Shown here piece by piece: positions 18,715 through 27,634 of a stretch of DNA of 42,500 bases. Numbering within the stretch: the first letter of the stretch is position 1; every line of letters starts with the position of its first letter. Where the stretch lies: positions 4,565,498-4,607,997 of the forward strand of contig NC_135560.1 in the NCBI RefSeq assembly GCF_964340395.1, in the 5' to 3' direction. A model generated the notes under the pieces. It was not told where the DNA came from. It worked only from the letters and a program-made list of their open reading frames with translations, and did not search any database. The translations under genes and the position numbers were made by a program. The DNA is from Glandiceps talaboti. Taxonomy: Eukaryota; Hemichordata; Enteropneusta; Spengelidae.

Positions 18715-20754
18715 TCACAGTCCGACTTCGGCATATACAGTTTCTTCTTCGTTTCTATTTACGTCTGTAACGTTGTTTGTACTGCTGTGTCTAGGTTTTA
18801 CATCTGAAAAGTCGAGGTCAGCGTAGGTCAAACCCTCACTGTTCTGAAGTGGTGATTTGTCGTCAGAACTATTCTTCTCAACTGGTGACTTATTGGTAGA
18901 GACATCATTTCTTTCAATTGATTCTTTAGAATTTACCTGACTAGAATATTGTGTCTTGTAAGGTGAGGACGGTTGGTCACCGTGACTGCTTTCGGGGTCG
19001 ACACTTTCTTGCAGGGGAATGTTTTCAGTTTTCTGACCACGACAATCTCCGATGTTATCTATGTTTTGGGATTTGTTAGTTTTACCCCTTTTATTGACAA
19101 CTGCATATAGGTCACCAGTTTGTGTGTTGTCGCCCTCGACGGCAATCTGTGATGATGCATCTAGCGATTCTTCTGATTCCAAGCCCTGGTTATTTGTAGC
19201 AGTAGTTCGACAGTCTCTTGGAGCGGTCCCAGTATTATCATTAAGGGTGGTGGGTAAAACGTTACTCTGGGGTGCCAAAGTCCCTCCTGGAAAGTCCACA
19301 GTTGTGTACTCATTAGTAGATGGGGAATCCAACACAATGTGTTGCTCTGAATTTGCCCTTTCGTTGTCTTGCTTTCTTTTCCTCGATTTGACCAAACATA
19401 TGATAATGACAGGAATTATTACACACATAATGACAGCACCACCTATACCCCCAGCTAACATCACAATTCTCATTATGGTACTCTCATCTACTTGACCGTA
19501 AGCTATCTCTGTTGTAGACGTGATAGTTTGAGTGGCATCCAAATTTGTGGCAGGGTTTTTGATTTTAGAGGAATTTGTCAGTGAAAAAGTACTCGTGTGA
19601 CTCATAGTTCCATTCTCGGAGTCTAATGTTGCAGTTGACGTCAGTGTCGTTGTTGACTCTGGATCAGTTGAGATTATTGATTGCTCCAGTGTTGTGATAT
19701 CTAGGGAAATATCTACAGTAAAGTTAATGGAAACTGAATTGGTGCCAATCTCGTTCGTTGCAAAGCACGTCACTGTGTGTGTACCTCTATCTTCTCTCCC
19801 ATCGACTGATACAACTAATGTTTGATTGTTAGCATCGATATTAAATATACGTTCGTTTTGTATTGTATTACCATCATATTCCCACCTATAGGACTGTGCC
19901 GTCGGGTTCCAGTTTGTATCACAATAAAAAGACACATTCCCTACAGTCTGTATAATGGATTGATTAGGCTGCATGGTAATATAGGGTCGTGGTAAAATAT
20001 CTACAGGACCTACTTGGCAGGTATATCCACTGTTCCAAGTTGGATGAAGTGCTCTGCAAAAGTAATACATTTTTCTAGACTCAGTATCACTTGGTATCCA
20101 AGAATAATCAACGAAATAACGTAAATTCTCTAAATCTCCCCACGACGATATTGGTAATGGTGTGTCAAACTGAACTCCTCGGTGCCACGTTATAGAAATT
20201 GGAGGGATGGCGTCTGTGTCGATATTTACCGTACATCTTAACGTATAGACATTTCCTTCATGGACATACTGCTGTATACTTACTGTAGGGACGTCCTTAC
20301 CATTTAGATAACAGGATGGGTTCTGTACATCTGTTGCAACATACACGTTAATAGTAGTATTTCGAGATGAAGCAACGGTGTTACCATTCTCCCTCACAAC
20401 ACAGCTGTATTGACCTGTGTCAAAGACAGCAGTTGACGGTGTAATATCTTGTATGTGTAGATCATACTCTGCACCATCAGCCACTCTCTGCACAGAGTAT
20501 CTGTCATCGATCGGAATATTATCAACACCTTGTGACATTGTCTCTCCATTACTAATGGTCACACCATTCTTTTTCAATGATATTTGACGGTCGATGAAAC
20601 CATTGTTGTACCAACTTAATTTAATGGACACTGGAGGTTCATTTCTACGTGTAAATACAATGTCTCTATCTTCTGGTTGTGCCAAAAAATTTAAACAAGC
20701 TGTTCCATGGATGGCAAAAGTTGAAATAATGACAAAGTATAGTCGTTCGTTCAT
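18715..20754 (-). CDS. Ig-superfamily receptor with ITIM/ITSM tail (receptor 1)
   Basis: Single-exon type I membrane receptor of 679 residues. The ATG at 20754 starts a signal peptide (MNERLYF..., about 1-20); the frame runs on to a GTG preceded by an in-frame TAA, so this ATG decides the start. Domains: D1 about 21-140, with F-strand YSC (Cys118) but Trp48 where the B-strand Cys is expected; D2 about 145-253 with two cysteine pairs (148, 174, 233, 246) and Trp190; D3 I-set-like about 255-348 (Cys278, Trp291, Cys330). Then a Ser/Thr-rich stalk, membrane segment about 430-455, basic stop-transfer KSRKRK and a 220-residue tail with Tyr483 (NEYTTV), Tyr550 (DLYAVV), Tyr644 (LTYADL, canonical ITIM) and Tyr674 (TVYAEV, matches ITSM TxYxxV). 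By family knowledge such motifs recruit SHP-type phosphatases or SH2 adaptors; inhibition is inferred. Ligand unknown. Confidence 0.88.
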   Translation of the reverse strand: MNERLYFVIISTFAIHGTACLNFLAQPEDRDIVFTRRNEPPVSIKLSWYNNGFIDRQISLKKNGVTISNGETMSQGVDNIPIDDRYSVQRVADGAEYDLHIQDITPSTAVFDTGQYSCVVRENGNTVASSRNTTINVYVATDVQNPSCYLNGKDVPTVSIQQYVHEGNVYTLRCTVNIDTDAIPPISITWHRGVQFDTPLPISSWGDLENLRYFVDYSWIPSDTESRKMYYFCRALHPTWNSGYTCQVGPVDILPRPYITMQPNQSIIQTVGNVSFYCDTNWNPTAQSYRWEYDGNTIQNERIFNIDANNQTLVVSVDGREDRGTHTVTCFATNEIGTNSVSINFTVDISLDITTLEQSIISTDPESTTTLTSTATLDSENGTMSHTSTFSLTNSSKIKNPATNLDATQTITSTTEIAYGQVDESTIMRIVMLAGGIGGAVIMCVIIPVIIICLVKSRKRKQDNERANSEQHIVLDSPSTNEYTTVDFPGGTLAPQSNVLPTTLNDNTGTAPRDCRTTATNNQGLESEESLDASSQIAVEGDNTQTGDLYAVVNKRGKTNKSQNIDNIGDCRGQKTENIPLQESVDPESSHGDQPSSPYKTQYSSQVNSKESIERNDVSTNKSPVEKNSSDDKSPLQNSEGLTYADLDFSDVKPRHSSTNNVTDVNRNEEETVYAEVGL

Positions 20755-20853
20755 TGTAATACTGAGCTGTGTCAAGGATAAGCGTAATATCGACCACCTG
20801 TTGAATGTCCTTGTACAAAATCCTTGACTAGCCACTTAGATTTCCGAGACTAA

Positions 20854-20903
20854 AATATATTTCCTTGATCCGGGTTCTTTCCTCCCCTGAGGGGTCACGT
20901 GTC
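20854..20903 (-). promoter_or_regulatory. Conserved upstream block of receptor 1
   Basis: On the minus strand the block includes CTCAGGGGAGGAAAGAACC followed by CGGATCAAGGAAATAT. It is kept at the same distance upstream of receptors 2 (26785-26833) and 3 (29272-29320). It contains a GAGGAA core, as in ETS/PU.1-type sites, and in copies 1 and 3 an adjacent CACGTG E-box. A promoter role is inferred; recent duplication alone could explain the conservation in copies 1 and 3. Confidence 0.4.
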
Positions 20904-21420
20904 AAAGTGTATAATCTAATGCGTTGAAGGGAAAGGGGTTCGTATTAATCACCTTTTATTGGTTTGGCTATAAAAGGGACGTTGTCATATATTAATCGCA
21001 AAGAGTCATTATTTTGTGCAATCCTATAAACTGACATTTGAGCAGTCTGGTAAAAAACACTGAGCGACATGTACAATCAATTTCCAAGCACAATCTTCAA
21101 GTTGTTTTATGTCTAGTAGTCAATGATAACGTCACATCATTCTTGAATTGTGATATCACAATTGAAACAATTAATTTTAGTAGAATTACAGGAATACTAA
21201 AGTTAAATCCAAACTATTTCCCACTGAATCAGAGTGTAGGTTCTTGAAACTACAATTGAAAATATCTCCACAGAAGGCACAAATAACCAGATTTGATGAA
21301 TAATAACTTCAGGACATGTAGATATTAAATCTTTCCCATCTGTGAAAAAAACTTTCCCTTTTCTAAAGAAATTATCAAGACCCGTATATTTGAGTCGCTG
21401 TTTCCATTCAGCAATATATA

Positions 21421-21820
21421 TATATTTATAATATACCTAGTGATAATGCTGTGCCATGATTCGCTAGAATCAGTCACGTGATAGGAAAATAGAATGACTA
21501 TTTCCCTAGGGAAATAGTTCCATCAACTATTACATGGTCACGTGACCACCGTGAGTTCACAGAAGGTCAAAATGGCAGCTTCGAACGAAACCTCAAGAGA
21601 AGAGGGCAAGATTTCCATGAGGTATATTATAAAACACATATTGCCTGGCCTATATTCGGGCTATAGCACCCGTTTATTACCCCTCGTGACTGTTAGTTAC
21701 CAGAATTACATGCTATTTCCCTCGGCCTCGTGAAATAGCATGTGATTCTGGTAACTAACAGTCCCTCGGGTGTAATAAACGGGTACTATGGCCCTCATGG
21801 CCAGGCAATATGTGTTCAAT
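21421..21820. mobile_element. Foldback (hairpin) element inserted in a duplicated block
   Basis: Absent from the otherwise matching sequence at about 29838-29860, where CAGCAATATATA continues directly to CCTTAAGCTAG; that is effectively the empty site. The right half (21633-21816) is a long inverted repeat: AACACATATTGCCTGGCC at the left pairs with GGCCAGGCAATATGTGTT at the right, and the arms run about 90 bp to an apex near 21720-21730. AATATA at both edges may be a target duplication. No transposase frame. A MITE or foldback element that moved after the segmental duplication is the simplest reading; loss from the other copy is the alternative. Confidence 0.7.
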
Positions 21821-22201
21821 ATACTTTAAGTTAGTTTTAGTTTCCATCTTGATGTAACCACTGAGGATTACAAACGCGTCTTATGCGCACCAAGAATGTC
21901 ATGTACATATATGAAATAGTAATTAATTCAATTCGCATAGTCTTTATATTGCTTGAGATATTTATGCTATCCCAAATAATAATTGTATTGTACATATGTA
22001 AATAACTTGGTTTGGAAATGTTTTAGTGTGTAGCACGAGTCTGTGCTATATTCAAATAATGTATTGGGAAATTGTTAGATCCTACCAGAGGAGGAACGGT
22101 ATTAAATTAATGTGTCTGTAATCTGAATGGTAGATTTAAAGATCGGGGGAAGAACCAACCATTGTTGTAGCTGTATTCCCTAGCAAGTAAACTAAATATA
22201 C

Positions 22202-22492
22202 TCAAAATGCACGTTCACTAACAATGGGGACATCCTTACTATTTAGATAACATGATGGGTTCTGTACATCTGGTTCAACATACACGTTTACCGAAGCATT
22301 TCGAGATGAAGCAACGATGTCACCATTTTCCTTCACAACACAGCTATATTGACCTGAGTCAAAGGTAGCAGTTGATGTTGTAATCATTTGTATGTGTAGA
22401 CCATAATAAGGACTACTCTCATGTTTTTGTACAGAGTATCTATCTGGATCGACTGGCAAACTAGCTTCTTGAGCCATTGTCTCGCCAGTACT
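22202..22492 (-). pseudogene. Truncated Ig D1 fragment of a receptor gene
   Basis: Codes for the second half of an Ig D1 domain (GETMAQE..., F-strand DSGQYSCVV) and the first residues of D2 (NPSCYL), then stops after VSERAF. There is no initiating ATG or signal peptide: homology with the fuller copy at 30228-30719 begins abruptly at 22492. The stop is shared with that copy, so the 3' truncation predates the duplication and the 5' loss followed. Not expected to make a functional protein. Confidence 0.75.
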
Positions 22493-24641
22493 TTTCACAG
22501 ACACAATTCAGGTGACAATAATCCATGTAAATAACCCGTTCAGTGACCACCACGGTATAGATCCCTTCTGCAGGGCATATGCCCTCACCCAGAGTATCAT
22601 ACAAATTTCATCTCGTGCATAGAGTAGTTGAAGTGTGGAGGGATATTGCGTTATCACATTGGCTATACATAATTATCACATTGGCTATACATGATAAATG
22701 TCGCCTCTGGTGTGATTCATGTGAAACGATGAAAACAAGGAGTCATTGTTTTGCCAATTTATATGACGTGAACCGCTATCATCTACTTGTGTAGATCACA
22801 TCGAACGACAGTAGTTTTAGTTTGTGACTATCTTTAAATTAGTAAACCGAGACCTCGATTGCCAGAGTCGTAATTTATACGAATGTAGATATGTAAATGT
22901 CTTCCTAAATTATCCTCCTAAATCATATACGTACGAGTGTGTTTGTGTCTCTCTGTTCGAAGACATTAATACTGCTACCGACTTGTCTTTGGTGGTGTTA
23001 GTTATTGACCAAATTCAAGTTGTAACTTCAGACGCACACAGTCAATCTCAGAGGTACCAGAATCTCAGGATACGTATCCAGTGGATAAACTCACAAGCAT
23101 TCAAAATATTACTTTTGGTGAAGAAGGTGTATGCTTAAACCAACAATACGAGAGCTTTGGATTCGTTTTCCTTCACTTACAGCAGTCCAGACTAGATCGA
23201 AACAATTAGTTCTCCGTAGTATTCCTACTACGACGCAGATCAGTTACCGTAAAGTAAGGACGTGTTGCTCTCCTCTGCCCCACCAGATCTCTCCTCGTAT
23301 CAGTTGTACTCTTGCATACACCCAACATTCACATTTTATTCAAATTCAAATCTTCATTCCGTATTACAAATATGGTTAGTAAATAACATGTTTACAGTAA
23401 ACTTCAATTCTTTTCCATATATAGGAAGTGTTTATGAACTACAGTTAATTTAATTCAGAGATAAACAGTTTTGAAAATACCATTTTCTACTATAGCCGAA
23501 TTCATTAAAAGTTGTGATTCATCAATTGTAGTGACACTTGCAACATTCACTTAATTACAAGTAATAACATGGCCTAGCTCGTATTACTATCTCATTAATC
23601 AATTAGACCTCACACGGTCGGGTATCCTAGATACAATTACTGTGTTTATAATACAGTTATATACTTTGTAACAATACATACAAGTTGATGAAAATTAATA
23701 TTCCCATCTCCAGCCCAACACATCTCTGTCCATATTTGCTGAAATAGTCAGAATCACCATATCACATATGTGTGCAGGAAAGTCTATCCATGTATAATAA
23801 GCATTGTGTATATAGTGTCTTGGTTATGACGAACTCTATCTGAATTGAACTAAGTTATATCATATGTAAGGTTTTTGTTAGGAAATGGGTTGTACAATTT
23901 CAAAAATCGCATATTCTTAAATAGCATGTTCCAATTGAACGTGGGACGTGAACTAACGAGTCTAAATACACTGGTGATGAGATGACGTACATTGTCGTAT
24001 TTGTGATGCTAAGTTGGAACATGAATAAAATGATTGAAATTCTTGCTTGATGATCCATGTAGCAAACTGTTCACGTCGCTATTGTCAACGGAGTTGTCAA
24101 TCTATAAAAGAATCTTTCTATCCCTAACTAGTGTGAGCTGACCTTTTGGTGTCCATCTAATGCTTTGAATACACTTTGAGTTTCATTATATACACAACAA
24201 CACAGTCGGAGTGCACTGTGTCATAAAATGCTAAATTTAGATGTTCAATTATTACACGCTCGATGTGAAACCATGTTATAATAAATTGTAATCCCCAATT
24301 TATATATCCTAAAAAGTTTGTGATTTCCAAATTACAAGATACCAAGTTGATGAACGTCACCTTAGGTCGACGAATGAGGATAAGCTGGGATAATTAATGT
24401 TTTGTGAATAATAGAAGAGCATTGTTGTTAACGACAAACATAAAATACCAAACTCGTTTAAATAAAATGTTAAAATCGTGACTATAAAACTATTGAATGT
24501 TGACAAAAGTACAAAGTGTTGACTTGGTTCTAATAGCTGTAACATTTGTCTCTATGGCTCACTACATTATTCTATGTATTGTTCTTGGGACACTTTATTT
24601 TAACGATCATAGTTGTAAAGCTATGAATAGCTTCGCTGAAC
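22493..24641 (-). other. Spacer and 3' flank of receptor gene 2
   Basis: From about 22783 to the stop codon of receptor 2 the sequence is homologous to 17652-18714. The minus strand carries AATAAA at 24594-24599, about 45 bases after the stop codon, a good candidate polyadenylation signal; the matching hexamer of receptor 1 is altered. I see no exon in the rest. Confidence 0.5.
24594..24599 (-). promoter_or_regulatory. Candidate AATAAA polyadenylation signal of receptor 2
   Basis: Canonical hexamer on the minus strand shortly downstream of the receptor 2 stop. At the homologous position of receptor 1 the sequence reads AAAGAA. Confidence 0.4.
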
Positions 24642-26691
24642 TCACAGTTTGACTTCGGCATATACAGTTTCTTCTTCGTTTCTATTTACGTCTGTAACGT
24701 TGTTTGTAGTGCTGTGTCTAGGTTTCAATTCTGAAAAGTCGAGGTCAGCGTAGGTCAAACCCTCACTGTTCTGAAGAGGTGGCTTGTCAGAACTATTCTT
24801 CTCAACTCGTGACTTATTGGTAGGGACATCATTTCTTTCAATTGATTCTTTAGAATTTACCTGACTAGAATATTGTGTATTGTAAGGTGAGGACGGTTGG
24901 TCACCGTGACTGCTTTCGGGGTCGGCACTTTCTTGCAGGGGAATGTTTTCAGTTTTCTGACAACGACAATCTCCGATGTTATCTCTGTTTTGGGATTTGT
25001 TAGTTTTACCCCTTTTATTGACAACTGCATATAGGTCACCTGTTCGTGTGTTGTCGCCCTCTACGGCAATCTGTGATGATGCATCTAGCGATTCTTCTGA
25101 TTCCAAGCCCTGGTTATTTGTAGCAGTAGTTCGACAGTCTCTTGGAGCGGTCCCAGTATTATCATTAAGGGTGGTGGGTAAAACGTTACTCTGGGGTGCC
25201 AAAGTCCCTCCTGGAAAGTCCACAGTTGTGTATTCATTAGTAGATGGGGAATCCAACACAATGTGTTGCTCTGAATTTGCCGTTTCGTTAACGTTGTCTT
25301 CCTTTCTTTTCCTCGATTTGACCAAACATATGATAATGACAACAATTAATACACACATAATGACAGCACCACCTATACCCCCAGCTAACATCACAATTCT
25401 CATTGCGGTACTCTCATCTAGTTGTCCGTAAGTTATCCTTGTTGTAGACATGATAGTTTGAGTGGCATCCGAATTTGTGGCAGGGTTTTTGATTTTAGAG
25501 GAATTTGTCAGTGAAAAAGTACTCGTGTGACTCATGGTTCTATTCTCAGAGTCAAATGCTGCAGTTGACGTCAGTGTCGTTGTTGACTCTGGATCAGTTG
25601 AGATTATTGATTGCTCCAGTGTTGTGATGTCCAGGGAAATATCTACAGTAAAGTTGATGGAAACTGAATTGGTGCCAATCTCGTTCGTTGCAAAGCACGT
25701 CACTGTGTGTATAACTCTATCTTCTCTCCCATCGACTGATACAACTAATGTTTGATTGTTAGCATCAATATTAAATATATGGTCCGCTTGTATTGTATTA
25801 CCATCATATTCCCACCTATAGGACTGTGCTAATACAGTCCAGTTTGTATGGCAATAAAAAGACACATTCCCTACAGTCTGTATAATGGATTGACTAGGCT
25901 GCATAGTAATATAGGGTCGTGGTAGAATATCGACAGGACCTACTGGGCAGCTATATCCACCGCTCCAAGTTGGATGGAATGCTCTACAATGAAAATAAAT
26001 GTGTCCAGTCTCGGTATCATTTGGTGTCCAAGAATAATCAATGAAATAACGCAAATTCTCTAAGTCTCCCGACGACGATATTGGCAATGGTGTGTCAAAC
26101 TGATCTTCTTGAAGCCACGTTATAGAAATTGGATATCGGAGGTACAGCGTCTATGTCGACATTTATCGAACATCTCAGTGTATTGACCTTTCCTTCATGA
26201 ACATACTGCTGTTCACTTACTACAGGGACGTCCTTACTATTTAGATAACATGAAGGATGTTGTATATCTGGTTCAACATACACGTTAATAGTTGCAGTTC
26301 GAGATGAAGCAACGATGTCACCATTCTCCTTCACAACACAGCTGTATTGACCCGTGTCAAAGACAGCAGTTGACGGTGTAATATCTTGTATGTGTAGATC
26401 ATATTCTGCCCCACCAGCCACTCTCTGCACAGAGTATCTGTCATCGATCGGAATACTATCAACACCTTGTGGCATTGACACTCCATTACTAATGGTCACA
26501 CCATTCTTTTTTAACGATACATGACGGTCGATGAAACCAATGTTGTACCAACTTAATTTAATGGACACTGGAGCTTCATTTCTACGTCTAAATACAATGT
26601 CTCTATCTTCTGGTTGTGACACAAAGTTTAGACAAGTTGTTCCATGAATGGCAAATGTTGAGAAAATGAGAAAGTATAATCGTTCATTCAT
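24642..26691 (-). pseudogene. Ig receptor with ITIM/ITSM tail, frameshifted (receptor 2)
   Basis: Paralogue of receptor 1 with the same plan: signal peptide from the ATG at 26691, D1 lacking the B-strand Cys, D2, D3, Ser/Thr stalk, membrane segment, and a tail with NEYTTV, DLYAVV, LTYADL and TVYAEV. The frame is broken in D2: a 7-base insertion (GATATCC after CCTCC on the coding strand, near 26130-26137) shifts translation to a stop at 26095-26097. The downstream frame stays open for over 480 codons with all motifs intact, so the lesion is recent, a polymorphism, or an assembly error. As read, the product would be a secreted D1 plus part of D2. Unlike receptors 1 and 3, an in-frame ATG also exists at 26772, which would precede the signal peptide by 27 residues. 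Confidence 0.82.
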
Positions 26692-26784
26692 TGCAATACT
26701 GAGTTGTGTCAAGGATATGCGTAATATCGACCACCTGTTGAATGTCCTCGTATGAGATCGTTGACGAGCCATTCGAGATTACAT

Positions 26785-26833
26785 CATATTTCCTTGATCC
26801 GGGTTCTTTCCTCCCCTGAGGTCATGTGTCAAA
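26785..26833 (-). promoter_or_regulatory. Conserved upstream block of receptor 2
   Basis: Contains the same GGGGAGGAAAGAACCCGGAT core as the blocks of receptors 1 and 3, while the flanking sequence further upstream (beyond about 26850) is unrelated. The E-box variant here is CATGTG/CACATG rather than CACGTG. Confidence 0.4.
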
Positions 26834-27634
26834 ACGTATAATCTAATGCATGTCACAACCTATCTATTCAAACTAGTACTGTTGAATATAGATTACTTCA
26901 TGACAAGGGAAAGTGAAGCCATGGTGAGTGTAACTATAAAACATGAACTAAAGACCAACAACTACCAAAATATATCTGTGTAAAATCTATTTTATAGTAT
27001 GAACAAATCTATTGACAGGGCAATTTCCAAATAATCTAGGAAAGTGTTTTTGTCATTTTTTTCTGACCCTTGAACTGGAGAAGAAAGCGTTCATGTTATC
27101 CACATACGATGAACACTGGCACAACTGTACGAAATGTACTTCATGTATCCTAATGATAAGTTAACATTTTAAATATACAATGCACAATCTGTCCTGTTCT
27201 GGTAATTTTAAAGGTCAAACTCACAAATTTGTAAGATTTGACTATATTTAGTTATGTTTAACCAGTCCCAGGGCTGTTCCTACTTGTGAGACGGAAGTTT
27301 ATATATATATTAACTATTAGTGCAAGAGAGACATAATTAAGCTTATCAATTGTATAATGCAATGTCTATTACTTTTCAAATACGTTTTTTACTACTTTTA
27401 TAACTGTCTAAATTGCCCTTTTGTAGGAGGCAGAAATATCAATTATATAAAAATGCAATGAGTATATTACTTTTCTCATTTAAAGTGTAGTCAGTTTTAA
27501 ATGTTACTTCAAACTTTGTGGTTAAATTATTTTGCTAATGTTTGGTTGGTATTTTCTTGGTTTACGACTATCATACGTAACGTGTATTTTAGTAACGTTC
27601 ACAAATTGGACCTTTACATTTGATGCACATGATG
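26834..27634. other. Spacer between receptors 2 and 3
   Basis: AT-rich. I see no exon and no match to the 3' flanks of receptors 1 and 2, so receptor 3 has a different 3' end. Confidence 0.5.

Larger units (their letters stand above)
20836..22492. repeat. Segmental duplication, copy 1
   Basis: Nearly identical to 29252-30518 across the receptor 5' flank, about 1 kb of non-coding DNA and a truncated D1 fragment. The main difference is a ~400-bp extra segment here (about 21421-21820). The match ends abruptly at about 22492/30518, inside the D1 coding sequence. Confidence 0.88.

Noticed and set aside
19052-19495. 147-codon plus-strand frame and its match at 24976-25431
   Set aside because: Antisense shadow of the receptor tails; it is open in both copies only because they are duplicates.
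20755-20835. 27-residue N-terminal extension of receptor 1 (and the same in receptor 3)
   Set aside because: It starts with GTG directly after an in-frame TAA. The signal peptide starts at the internal ATG. Sequence similarity between copies reflects duplication of the 5' UTR.
22824-23453. Overlapping plus-strand frames of 63-104 codons
   Set aside because: No domain, no conservation in the homologous unit 1 sequence, and they overlap the duplicated 3' flank of receptor 2.
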